DNA of 64,000 bases from Methanosarcina mazei S-6 (lineage in GTDB: Archaea > Halobacteriota > Methanosarcinia > Methanosarcinales > Methanosarcinaceae). Below are positions 36,245 through 45,227 of the stretch, piece by piece. The DNA is taken from contig NZ_CP009512.1 in assembly GCF_000970205.1 (NCBI RefSeq), forward strand, positions 2,232,001 to 2,296,000, in the 5' to 3' direction. The notes under the pieces were generated by a model, which saw only the letters and a list, made by a program, of their open reading frames with translations, was not told where the DNA came from and did no database searches. Each line of letters opens with the position of its first letter. Position 1 is the stretch's first letter. The translations under genes were made by a program, and so were the position numbers.

Positions 36245-36826
36245 TCAGCAGTTTCTGTCCTTTTCCACAACTTTCAAAACATCAGCATTCGATGCAGTCT
36301 GCACAATCATGAACTGTTTGCTCACAGAAGCTGTTTTTCTGGCCACAGTTTCCATGCACAGGATGAGGATCTTCACCGCATCCTGCAGATTGCTTTTTTT
36401 AGTCCAGTTATCTTTAAAACACTTGTTTGCTACCTGTTTGGTAAACTCGTTTCCGAATGCTATGAAATTGCTTCCCTTCCCCTGCGAAGTAAGAGTCATC
36501 TCAGTATTGATCAGTTCGGCTATTGCGAAATTTCCTGCCGAGGCATACAGCCTTCTTTTTTTAACGACTCCGCCTTCAGCCGAAGAAACTTCCCCTACAA
36601 GGACACCGTTTCTTTCCGAGACTTTCTCCTTGCAATCCGCAACCGTTATTTTGACCCCAAACTCCTCTGCTTTCTTTTGCATTTCCTCATCCGTAACTAT
36701 TGATCCGCTGTAAAGCTCTTTTTCGAGCTTCTCTCTATCGGGCTTTTCCCCTTCAAAAGTAATTTCGCGCATATCTCCTGCCATGACTGCACCGTTCTTT
36801 CCAATAAAAGCAATAACAAGGGTCAT
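36245..36826 (-). CDS. DUF2121 archaeal proteasome-like (Ntn-hydrolase fold) protein
   Basis: A 193-residue archaeal protein. The start MTLVIAFIGKNGAVMAGDMREITFEG mimics the beta-subunit core (T-V-G-ind-xxD-G-xxxxxD) used in DUF2121, a family of proteasome beta-subunit relatives in methanogens. The N-terminal nucleophile of a true proteasome is not obvious: Thr2 follows Met1 directly and could be exposed after Met removal. It is distributed widely in methanogens, function unknown. Convergent with ade. Confidence 0.75.
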   Translation of the reverse strand: MTLVIAFIGKNGAVMAGDMREITFEGEKPDREKLEKELYSGSIVTDEEMQKKAEEFGVKITVADCKEKVSERNGVLVGEVSSAEGGVVKKRRLYASAGNFAIAELINTEMTLTSQGKGSNFIAFGNEFTKQVANKCFKDNWTKKSNLQDAVKILILCMETVARKTASVSKQFMIVQTASNADVLKVVEKDRNC

Positions 36827-37428
36827 TATAATCTGCTCCAGAACCTTTCTTTAAAAGATCTTTACTTTTAAGGTATTATATTTCTTATTGTTGAGCTGAT
36901 CCAAAACTAGAAATTATCTCCCTATATCGAACTTTGAATATTAATCGATCCTCTGATCGTGAAGACCTTTCTGAGACCAATATTACCAGCCACATTTTTC
37001 TTTATCCCCATAATTTCATTATTCTTGGGATAGTCTGCAAATCACTAAACCAGTCACAATACCAGATGCTCTTGACTTTGCACTTTATTGATAGTCGTAT
37101 TCAAGAAAATAGTGATGATTGGCTTGAAATTTTTTACGTTAAACTATTTTTTGCTTGAAAATAATTTTTGATATAATTTATTTTATATAATTTAGCTTAT
37201 TAGTATATGCTGGAGTTGGGAAGTCGAATTGGAAAGTGGGGTATTATCTGCCACCAAAAGAATAACCTGGAGGCCGCTGATTCTTCTTCGAATCTGACAT
37301 GTTTGGGGGAGCATGGTATTCGAAGAGACTGTATTGGGGGATACGGTAAACTGCGGCTCCGGTTTTCTTCTCTTAAGACTCGTTATCAAACTTAAAAATA
37401 AAAAATTCAAAAATTCAAGGGATTTATC
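36827..37428. other. Intergenic region
   Basis: Two short open frames (36934-37158, 37207-37395) have no ribosome site or recognisable motif and are not called. AT-rich 37140-37200 could hold the promoter of the small zinc-finger gene. Confidence 0.4.
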
Positions 37429-37569
37429 ATGAAACATCTAAAAATATGTCCAAAATGCAACGCTGATCTAAAAATGCGCTCAGATGGTAAGACCCAGTAC
37501 TGTGATGTTTGCAGTTACTGGACAGAAGCAGGTACCGCAAGACTTGATTCAATAATGATTTACGCATGA
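37429..37569 (+). CDS. Small zinc-ribbon protein, 46 residues
   Basis: MKHLKICPKCNADLKMRSDG then YCDVCSYWTEAG: two CxxC pairs 16 residues apart make one compact zinc ribbon. AAGGGA lies six to seven bases before the ATG. Codon use is normal for the region. The function is unknown; small ribbons of this kind are often nucleic-acid or protein adaptors. Confidence 0.6.
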   Translation: MKHLKICPKCNADLKMRSDGKTQYCDVCSYWTEAGTARLDSIMIYA

Positions 37570-37842
37570 GAAGCCGGCACGAAGAATTCCGAGAGTTTTC
37601 TTTAATTTCCTGCCCCGCAAACTCAAAAGCCGAGAAGTCAATTAAGCAGCTTTAATATTGAATTAAAGCTCTTGGTGACTATAAAAAAGAGTCTTCTTGG
37701 AATCTTGTTGAATTGATAATTAATCATCTTCACTTCTCGTTTAATCATTCAAAGGGGCGGGTTACCAGGTTATTGGGTATCTAAAACTAAATAAATAGAT
37801 AAAGATTACTCAAAAGGGAAAAATTTCAGCTACTTCTCAGCG

Positions 37843-37960
37843 CATCCCTGAGATTCGGAATGTAAACATGAAGCTGATTCTAAATAAGCTGCATTCTCCA
37901 ACTTCTTTTTGCCTGAGATGTTCCTGGAATTATTCTATTGTCTCTTTCCGCCTCCTTCCG
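37843..37960 (-). pseudogene. Remnant of a tandem copy of the HEAT-like gene (3' end)
   Basis: About 115 bases closely similar to 38036-38155, the 3' end of the neighbouring minus-strand HEAT-like gene, in the same orientation. Shared blocks include CATTCTCCAACTTCTTTTTG versus the matching stretch with one or two changes. There is no complete frame. It is the degraded tail of a former tandem copy. Confidence 0.65.
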
Positions 37961-38015
37961 TAAACCTTCTGTACTCGCCGATGAGATGAATCTGGAATTT
38001 TTTGTGTTTTGTACT

Positions 38016-38723
38016 TTAATGGTCTTTACAATATTCCCTGAGATTTGGAATATTGACATAAAGAGGCATTGTAAATAAGTTGTATTCTCCAGCTTCTTTT
38101 TGCCTTAGATATTCGTGGAGTTTTTCTATTGCCTCCTCCTGGACATCTTCAGGCATACAGCTACTTCTTACCATTGAAATAAACGCATCGGGTCCCTTAT
38201 CCTCCATGGCTCTTATTAACCAGCATAAAATATTATGCTTTGTAGTATCATCAGGATGGTCCAGGAGCTTAAACATGGTAAAAGCATCTTCAGAAGAGAT
38301 ATAATCAGAGATACTAATGGAAGCCCTTGCTGAAATAACTCCTCCCGAAGTTTTGAGGATAAAAATCAAACTCTTCTTTATATCATCTCTCTCTTCTTCC
38401 GAAAATTCTGTAGAGTTGATTCCCTGAAGTCCTACTACAGTAGCTAGGATATAATAAGAGTTTTTCTTCTCTCTTAACCCTTTAAGGATGCAGCTTGCCC
38501 TTATGTCCCCGGGTATGAGAGAAGGGTGGAACAGGAGGTTGGACACTGCTTGAGGGCTGTTCCACTTCTGGAGTGTGGAACGAATTTTCTTAATATCTTT
38601 CCTATTTAATTGCTTTATATTCGATCCTATTTTCGTTAAGTCGTTCAGATCCTCTTCCTTAAGAAAAGCTTTCAGATCACGACTTATCCTAATAGAAAAA
38701 ACACCCATATGCTGTATCCCCAA
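38016..38723 (-). CDS. HEAT-repeat-like protein
   Basis: A 235-residue, mostly helical protein. Pairs of amphipathic helices (ASCILKGLREKKNSYYILATVVGL, DDIKKSLIFILKTSGGVISARASISISDYI, TTKHNILCWLIRAMEDKGPDAFISMV, EDVQEEAIEKLHEYLRQKEAGEY) suggest a short HEAT/ARM-like solenoid, typically a protein-binding scaffold. There is no catalytic motif, signal peptide or membrane segment. Remnants of related copies lie at 37843-37960 and 51097-51190, so this is a small local gene family. Divergent from pirin 1. Confidence 0.55.
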   Translation of the reverse strand: MGIQHMGVFSIRISRDLKAFLKEEDLNDLTKIGSNIKQLNRKDIKKIRSTLQKWNSPQAVSNLLFHPSLIPGDIRASCILKGLREKKNSYYILATVVGLQGINSTEFSEEERDDIKKSLIFILKTSGGVISARASISISDYISSEDAFTMFKLLDHPDDTTKHNILCWLIRAMEDKGPDAFISMVRSSCMPEDVQEEAIEKLHEYLRQKEAGEYNLFTMPLYVNIPNLREYCKDH

Positions 38724-39041
38724 ACATTACGATAGAACTGTGAGGAAAATATTAATGAGACTTACTGTATAGTTAGTTTTCTTTTTTTTCAACGATTAGT
38801 CCATAAATTATCTTTGATGAGTATTAACTGTATAACATGTATCTTATTGTACTTAAGTTTATTCTTTATAGACTAATTTGAAGAAAAAGTTGCTGATTAA
38901 GATCAAGTTACTAGTTTATTGATATAACAAGGTTAATCAATTAATTCATAAACAAATTCTACTACACTACTAACGCCGAAAATCATATTTTTCCAACAAA
39001 ACCAAATAGATCAACTGCAATACTTACATAGGGGGGATCAG
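38724..39041. other. Divergent intergenic region between HEAT-like gene and pirin 1
   Basis: AT-rich. From about 38980 it matches the upstream region of pirin 2 (51455 onward), including the identical phrase GCAATACTTACATAGGGGG. Confidence 0.5.
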
Positions 39042-39185
39042 ATGGGTATAAACAAAGGAATAGAAAAATCCCAGGAAGTTTACTCATCGTTAAAAATCAG
39101 GAAATTATTATCAGGAAGATCTATGATTTGGCAGGATTGCAACGTAATCACGACAACCTCCATTTGTTTCTCTTCAATCAAATGA
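39042..39185 (+). CDS. Possible leader peptide ahead of pirin 1
   Basis: ATG 39042 follows GGGGGGATCAG, a strong ribosome site. It opens 47 codons (MGINKGIEKSQEVYSSLKIRK...) that stop before the pirin ATG. The same site and start (MGAITGTIETPESLFIIKD) occur ahead of pirin 2, but there the frame is 19 codons long. The conservation of initiation rather than length suggests an upstream reading frame or the remains of a small gene. Confidence 0.35.
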   Translation: MGINKGIEKSQEVYSSLKIRKLLSGRSMIWQDCNVITTTSICFSSIK

Positions 39186-39244
39186 ACTTGCGGCTCAGGT
39201 TTTTGTTTCCATATGGAGGAAATGTCTTTCAAGAGGTGGTAATT

Positions 39245-40168
39245 ATGGTGGATAATCTCAGAAAAATAAGAAAAATAAGGAAGAGTATACCAACTATCGA
39301 GGGAGCGGGGGTACACCTTAAGAGAGCTTTTGGATTCCAGCATGTTCCTGCGTTTGACCCTTTTTTGTTGTTTGATGAGTTTCGTTCGGAAAAACCTGAG
39401 GAGTATAGTATGGGATTTCCCTGGCACCCTCACAGGGGGATTGAGACCATCACTTATGTCCTTAAGGGAGAAATCAGACATAAGGACAGCCTGGGAAACA
39501 GTGGAATAATTCGGTCCGGAGAAGTGCAGTGGATGACTGCCGGGAGCGGAATTGTCCATCAGGAAATGCCACATGGGGATGAAAATAGGGCTTTATGGGG
39601 CTTTCAGCTCTGGGCAAACCTTCCGGCTGCGCACAAAATGATGAAGCCTCGCTACCGGGAGATCAAAATCAACCGGATTCCCGAGCTTTTCATGGGAAAA
39701 GGGCTGAAAGTAAGAATTATTTGCGGAGAAGTAAACGGGGTTGAAGGGCCTGTACGTGGAATAGTAACCGATCCCGAATACCTGGATGTGGCAGTCCCGC
39801 CAGAAGAGAAGTTTTTCCATATAACAGTTCCTGGTTATACTGTTTTTGCATATATTATTGAGGGCAGTGGACATTTCGACAGAGAAAAAGGTGCCTGTGC
39901 TTTTGAGGTTGAAGGGGGAAGATACCTTGACCAGGCAGAGGACTGTATAATAGATAAGGAGTCCCTGGTCCTTTACGGGGATGGGGATTCTGTTGAAGTG
40001 ACTGCAGGGGATAAAGGTGTAAGGTTTCTTCTTATATCTGGTAAACCCATCGGCGAACCTGTCGCCTGGTACGGGCCGGTTGTCATGAACACTAAAGAAG
40101 AGTTGAGAGTGGCCTTTGAAGAATACAGACAGGGTTCTTTTACCAGATACCGGGAGAAAAGAAAATAG
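39245..40168 (+). CDS. Pirin family protein (copy 1)
   Basis: 307 residues starting at ATG 39245 (GAGGTGGT seven bases upstream; an in-frame TTG at 39128 is unlikely). Bicupin with iron ligands in the pirin positions: H61 and H63 in HPHRG, H105 and E107 in IVHQEM. Pirins bind iron; some have quercetin 2,3-dioxygenase activity, others regulate transcription, and the archaeal role is unknown. The stop codon TAG (40166-40168) is also the last three bases of the target duplication left by the IS66 insertion. A second copy lies at 51715. Confidence 0.85.
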   Translation: MVDNLRKIRKIRKSIPTIEGAGVHLKRAFGFQHVPAFDPFLLFDEFRSEKPEEYSMGFPWHPHRGIETITYVLKGEIRHKDSLGNSGIIRSGEVQWMTAGSGIVHQEMPHGDENRALWGFQLWANLPAAHKMMKPRYREIKINRIPELFMGKGLKVRIICGEVNGVEGPVRGIVTDPEYLDVAVPPEEKFFHITVPGYTVFAYIIEGSGHFDREKGACAFEVEGGRYLDQAEDCIIDKESLVLYGDGDSVEVTAGDKGVRFLLISGKPIGEPVAWYGPVVMNTKEELRVAFEEYRQGSFTRYREKRK

Positions 40169-41697
40169 GTAACTGCTCAGAGTATAGTTAACGGCGCTCC
40201 TATGAGCGCCGCACGAATACCCTCTAAAACAGGTAAACCGTTCTTTTTTCCTGTAGAAATGTACGCCCTAATTCTGCAGAAAGCTTGCGCTCCCATTGCT
40301 TTTCTGAAAGTTCCCGATATTTTCTGCTGTAGTTTCATCATCCTGATATCTCTTTCTGCCTGATTATTATCAAATGGAACTTTCAAATCTGTCAGGAATC
40401 TCAGAATCTTTTCTTTGTGTTCTATAAACCTATCCAGCAGATTCCTTGATTTTGTTTTTGGATTTTTACCGCGTTTTCCCTGTTTTTCAGGATTTAGAGA
40501 ATGCGGATTTTCTTCAAGCGCTCTAATGATAATTGCATCAAACCTTTCTTCCAATGCTTTAATTTGCTCAAAATCAGGTTCTCTTAATTGCTCTTTACAC
40601 TCATCAGTGTATTTCTTCATCTCAGTGAGCAGTTCATTCATCTCTTTAGCCCATGTCTGTTTATAGTTCTCTTCAATTCCTGTAAGTTCTCTCTGTAAAT
40701 GAGCGTTACACAGAGCATGATCACAATCATAAACGTTGTAAGGTTTCCATCCATCATGAACTGCTACTCCCTTAAACTTCGGAAGAATTCCCATAGCATC
40801 TATTGCTTCTGCTCCTCTTTTTGTATGAGCAAAATAACATGTGTATTTTTCATTAGAAGCTACATGAAGCCAGTGTCTTTTTCCTTCAATCTTCATACCA
40901 GTTTCATCAAAATTGATTACAGGCGAGGCTAATAACTTCTCTCTAATAACGTTTTCAAATTCCTCTAAATTCTGGAAACATTCTCTTTCTGCTCTAATTA
41001 TCGTAGCAGGACAGATTTTTATTCCCATAATGTCTTCAAATAACTCAGAAATTCTATCATAAGGAACAAACTGGTAATTTTTACAGTAAATAGCTGAAGC
41101 TAAAATATTAGGGCCATACTGAACCGGATATTTCACTGATTCGGGAAAAACGGCTTTATTCAACTTTCCACAACAAGGACAGGTTTTAATCTGACTTTTA
41201 TGTTCTGTAACAATTAGATTTACGGGAGGAATGTCAAAGACCTGTCTTCTCTCATAAGCTTCAACTTCAACATTCTCAAGGGTAGATCCGCATTCTTTGC
41301 AGCAGGTCAAAGAATGTTCTATTACCTACTCAGGATGATCAACCATATCAAGAGTCGTGCCTGGATGACCTTCCTGACCTCCAGGTTTCTTCCCGCTTGG
41401 TTTACGCAGACTCTTGGGATTAGGTTTCTCTTTGACAAAATAATCAGTAGAAGGAGGTCGACTGCTGTTACGACTGTTTTGATTTAAACGAGATTCTAAG
41501 GCTACAAGTCTTTCAGTGAGTTCTTTAACTTGAGATTCTAAACTCTCAATGTAAGCTACAATAATTTCAGGATTTGAAGCACAGTAAGAAAGAATCTCAT
41601 CACGTTTCATAAAGCTAAAAAGGAATCATTTTATATCCAATTTTTCCTCGGAACGAGGAAAAATGTGTAGCCTCGTTAAGGCTACCTGAATAGTTAC
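40169..41697 (-). mobile_element. IS66-family insertion sequence with 8-bp target duplication
   Basis: The 1529-bp element has related ends: GTAACTGCTCAG...TTAACG at 40169 and, in complement, GTAACTATTCAGGTAG...TTAACG at 41697. An exact 8-bp direct repeat GAAAATAG flanks it (40161-40168 and 41698-41705), the duplication size of IS66. It carries only the transposase gene (no tnpA/tnpB accessory genes), as in the ISBst12-like subgroup. It sits immediately after the pirin stop codon. Confidence 0.85.
40177..41610 (-). CDS. IS66-family transposase with one in-frame TAG (pyrrolysine or stop)
   Basis: Two frames, 41610-41326 (94 codons) and 40177-41310, lie in the same reading frame, separated only by a TAG at 41328-41326 and the codons up to Met 41310. 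Read through, the product is 477 residues: a leucine-zipper-like N-terminus (LESQVKELTERLVALESRL), a PPSTDYF...SGKKPGGQEGHPGTTL linker, a zinc finger (CCKECG...CPCCGK), the DDE core (INFDETGMKI, VAVHDGWKPY, NNQAERDIRM) and the IS66 C-terminus. Methanosarcina encodes pyrrolysyl-tRNA for UAG, and TAG-containing transposases are known in the genus, so full-length translation is plausible. Confidence 0.8.
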
Positions 41698-41721
41698 GAA
41701 AATAGATTTACTCTTATTACT

Positions 41722-42432
41722 AAGGGAGCGCAGAGGGTCACGAATACCCCATCCTTTAGGGTGGGGATGAAGTGAACCCTCGCCTCTGCGTTTTTCACTT
41801 TAAATATCTTAATCCTTGCTTTTTTTGTAAAATAAGCTTGTTTTTGGCACCATAGCCACCGATGGTGCCATCCATCTATGGCTAGGATGTGATATCAGTT
41901 GGAATTACACAGTTTTAGCCATGGCTATGGTCAGATTACCTACCACATCGTGTTGGTGCCTAAGTATCGATACAGTATATTCTACAATAAGCGAATTAAA
42001 AAAGATTGCGAGTTAATTTTCAGTAACATTTGCACTAAAAATGGCTACAAAATACATGCAATGGAAGTAGTAGACAATCATGTTCACTTGTTTCTGGAAT
42101 TCCATCCAAGTAATTCTCTGTCAGAGGTAATTCAATATTTGAAAGGAGGCAGTTCTTACAGACTGTTCAAGCTCCATCCTGATCTTAAAAAACAGTATTG
42201 GGGTGGAAGTCTATGGTCAAATGGAAAGTTCTATCGATCCGTTGGAAACGTAACTGCTGATACAATTAAGCATTACATTAAAGAATCGCAAGGAAAACCG
42301 AGTGAAGAGTCTCAATTGTATAGATTCATGAGATCCGAGCAAAGAAAACTTGATGATTTCTAACTACCAGAACAACCGGGCGGGCGGCCCGAAGCATACC
42401 CCATCCTTTAGGGTGGGGTGGCCGCCCGCAAT
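41722..42432 (+). mobile_element. IS200/IS605-family element with subterminal hairpins
   Basis: A tnpA-only element bounded by near-identical imperfect hairpins: ACCCCATCCTTTAGGGTGGGG at 41746-41766 (left) and 42398-42418 (right). The right hairpin sits in a longer perfect 10-bp stem, GCGGGCGGCC/GGCCGCCCGC (42380-42429). The left one sits in a CGCAGAG...CTCTGCG stem (41728-41790). Hairpins of this type are where the single-strand Y1 transposase acts. There are no inverted repeats or target duplication, as expected. It lies between the IS66 element and the end of the dead IS1182-type gene. The exact boundaries are uncertain. Confidence 0.75.
41899..42363 (+). CDS. tnpA: IS200/IS605 TnpA (Y1 HUH transposase)
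   Basis: 154 residues, start TTG 41899 with AGGATGTGAT just upstream. N-terminal ITYHIVLVPKYRYSIF, HUH motif VDNHVHLFLEF, SYRLFKLHPDLKKQYWGGSLWSNGKFYRSVGNVT, and catalytic Tyr in IKHYIKES. Complete and probably active. The enzyme excises and inserts single-stranded DNA at the flanking hairpins. No TnpB partner is present. Confidence 0.85.
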   Translation: MELHSFSHGYGQITYHIVLVPKYRYSIFYNKRIKKDCELIFSNICTKNGYKIHAMEVVDNHVHLFLEFHPSNSLSEVIQYLKGGSSYRLFKLHPDLKKQYWGGSLWSNGKFYRSVGNVTADTIKHYIKESQGKPSEESQLYRFMRSEQRKLDDF

Positions 42433-42848
42433 TTGATTAAAGTAAATCCATATCTTTCTTAAATTTATTGCTGTACATACTAAATTAAATTCATTCCTGA
42501 CTGATTTTAATCCTCGTGTGAGAAATTCTCTAAACCCAAGATTCTCTTTATAGTTTCCTATTACAGGTTCTACTACCTGCTTTCTTTGTCCGTATATTTT
42601 TTTGCTACTTCTGTTTTCATTTTATCTGCTAATTGCTTTCTTTCTTTATAAAAATCAGCTATTTTTAAATGTCTAATTCCATCCTTTCTTTTTGTACAGT
42701 TTATACTAAACTCACATTTTCTGCATTCAGTACCTTTGTAAAGTCTGTATTTTTTCTTTCTTTGTCATAGCCTTCATATACAAACTTCAATTTTTGATTT
42801 TCAGGGCAAATGAATTCATCATTTTCTTCATTATACTTAAAATTACTA
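42431..42848 (-). pseudogene. 3' part of IS1182-type transposase, frameshifted and split
   Basis: On the minus strand this region reads, with at least one frameshift, SNFKYNEENDEFICPENQKLKFVYEGYDKER..., then GTECRKCEFSINCTKRKDGIRHLKIADFYKERKQLADKM..., then KIYGQRKQVVEPVIGNYKENLGFREFLTRGLKSVRNEFNLVCTAINLRK. This is the Cys-rich segment and final catalytic-Glu region of an IS1182 transposase. Its 5' part is at 44053-45113, displaced by an IS630 insertion. Confidence 0.8.
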
Positions 42849-44050
42849 GTGTCGTGTCACCGATGGGAAGTCTTAAGCGTTATATTGAATGATCTTCATA
42901 AGTATCATTCATGATTAAATATACTGTGACACTTACCGAAGATGAACGTAGATCTCTTTGTGAACTTGCTTCAAAGGGAAAACATAACTCTCAACAAATT
43001 CTCAATGCTCTGATTTTGCTTAATTGCGATAAAAGTGAATTGAATGTTAGCCATTCAACCAATGAAGAAATCTCACGTGTCCTGAATATTAGTATGAAAA
43101 AAATTGACCGTGTTAAGAAGAGATTTGTTGAAGAAGGTCTTGAAGTTGCCCTTAACGGGAAAGAAAGCGAGCGCATTTATAATAAAAAAGTTGATGGTGA
43201 TCTTGAAGCCCATTTAGTCGCCCTTAGTTGCAGTCAACCCCCTGAAGGTTTTGCAAGATGGTCGTTAAGATTATTAGCCGATAAGGCTGTAGAACTTGGT
43301 TATTTCGAGGAAATTTCTCACGAAACAGTACGCCGTACTTTAAAAAAACGAAATCAAACCCTGGCAAAGGAAACAATGGGTAATTCCTCCAGAACAAAAC
43401 AGTAGCTTTGTTGCGAATATGGAAATGGTTCTGGACGTTTATAAACGTCCATTTGATCCACGAAATCCTGTTGTGTGTATGGACGAATCCCCAAAACAAT
43501 TGATTGCAGAAACCCGGATCCCTATCCCCTGCTCAACAGGGAAGCCAGAAAAGTACGATTATGAATACAAGCGAAATGGAATGTGCAATATATTCCTTGC
43601 CTGTGAACCGTTGACAGGGAAAAGAATGGTAAAGATCACTGAAAGAAAAACAAAGAGAGATTGGGCTTATTTTCTCGAAGAAATAGAAGTTCAACATGAA
43701 AATGCAGATAAAATTACGTTAGTAATGGACAATCTAAACACGCACATACCTGGATCTCTCTACGAAACATTTCCACCACCAAAAGCAAAGGCGCTATGGG
43801 ACAGATTTGAGTTCGTCTACACGCCAAAACATGGAAGCTGGTTGAACATGGCAGAGATTGAACTGAATGTACTTACAGGTCAATGTTTAAAAAGGAGAAT
43901 GGATAACATCGAGTTTGTCAGAAAAGAAGTTTTGGCATGGCAAAATTACAGAAACAACAAAAATTCAAAGGTTAAATGGCAATTTACAACAGATGATGCA
44001 AGGATAAAATTGTCACGTCTTTATCCGACTATTGAGGATTGACGCGACAC
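42849..44050 (+). mobile_element. IS630-family element, copy 1
   Basis: About 1.2 kb inside the IS1182-type transposase gene. It is bounded by related ends GTGTCGTGTCACC and the complement GTGTCGCGTCAATCC, with TA at both junctions (TA target duplication, as for IS630/Tc1-mariner). The left boundary may be off by one base. The copy at 45228 is inverted and encodes identical proteins. Confidence 0.85.
42911..44042 (+). CDS. IS630 transposase, copy 1, two frames joined at an A7 run
   Basis: The first frame (42911-43405) is a helix-turn-helix protein of 164 residues. The second (43419-44042) carries the DDE core: VVCMDESPKQL, LVMDNLNTH, GSWLNMAEIELNVL. At the A7 run 43342-43348 a +1 (or -2) shift joins them as ...RRTLKNEIKPWQRKQWVIPPEQNSSFVANMEMV, which restores a normal continuous transposase. 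The same break occurs in the identical second copy, so it was present in a transposing parent or is a functional recoding or slippage site. Confidence 0.8.
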
Positions 44051-44052
44051 TA

Positions 44053-45113
44053 GTAACGAATCTAATATCGTCAACGCTTTCTGTTGATGTTTTAGTTGCT
44101 TCTTCGTGCTCTGGGATATATGGATCCAGTTTCTTTTGATTTAAAAAATGTATGTTATTTCCACTATAACATCCATTGTCTGCACATATTTTAGTGCCTT
44201 CTTTTAACAAACCACAATTTCCTTCCACAAGTTCAATCTGTGATTTCAATTGATAAGTGTCAGTTCTATCTTGACAGATCTCATTTGCAACAATAATTCC
44301 CAGTTTATGATCCACTGTTATTTGAGTATTATACGTCAGATCAAATGTTCCCTTTTTGTTTTTCATAAACCGAGATTCATGATCAGTCAAGCTCACTTTC
44401 TCAATACTATCTTTTTCAAATTCATCAACTGCTTCTTTAATTATGTCTTCAATCTCTTTTTTTCTAGTATCAGATTTATCCTTGTTTACTTGCTTTATGT
44501 ACTTCGCAACTACAGCTTTTACTTTATGTTTTTCACTTTCATTCAGCTGATCGTAGCCACGGCAGTTTCCAAAATGCTCATCCTCAACTTTGTCTATTTC
44601 AATGCTTTTTTTTAATTCATTCTTAACATATTCTCCAATAACCCTTAAGACCTCTTCCAAAACTACATTGTTTTTTGATGCAGAAGCTTTTACCATGGAT
44701 CCGTCAGTGCTTAACTGCTCGAGACCTATTACTCCTAGATCCTTAGCTGCCTTAACTGTGTTTTTGAACAATTCAGTAATCAGTTTCTTATTTTCTTTTC
44801 TAAAGTCACTGATTGTTCTAAAATCAGGCTGCGGATTTTCAGCCAAATAAATGTAAACTACATTTTCTCGAACACTACGAGCTATTGCTCTCGATGATCG
44901 AACTCTATCAAGCATTGACTGAAGCAAAATTTTACACATTATGCATGGGTGGTAGGCAGGATGTCCAGAGCCATCATACCTTATTTCAAATTCACTGAAA
45001 TCCATTTCATCTACAAAAGATTCAACTAAGTAACAGATATGATCTGAAGGAATAAGATCTCGAATATCTGGAGGTAAAGTCCAAAATTGATTCTTTGATT
45101 CGATAAACGCCAT
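44053..45113 (-). pseudogene. 5' part of IS1182-type transposase, interrupted
   Basis: Reads MAFIESKNQFWTLPPDIRDLIPSDHICYLVESFVDEMDFS..., then GHPAYHPCIMCKILLQSMLDRVRSSRAIARSVRENVVYIYL, LSTDGSMVKAS (first catalytic Asp), TYNTQITVDHKLGIIVANEICQDRTDT and ICADNGCYSGNN (second Asp). The gene is broken at 44051 by IS630 copy 1; its 3' part lies at 42431-42848. The element is dead. Confidence 0.85.
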
Positions 45114-45227
45114 GAAGCAAAATATTCTTAATAAATTATATAATGATTTATATATTCCGAAACAGAAACTACGATTACCTAAGGTAATTGTCGGACAGCC
45201 TGTGAAAAGCGGGGTGAAATTGTACTA

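Noticed and set aside
36934-37158. Possible 74-codon gene
   Set aside because: No ribosome site or motif, AT-rich codons; treated as intergenic.
44051-45227. Composite transposon formed by the inverted IS630 copies
   Set aside because: The enclosed DNA is only half of a dead transposase and each copy has its own TA junctions in different targets; there is no evidence that it moved as a unit.
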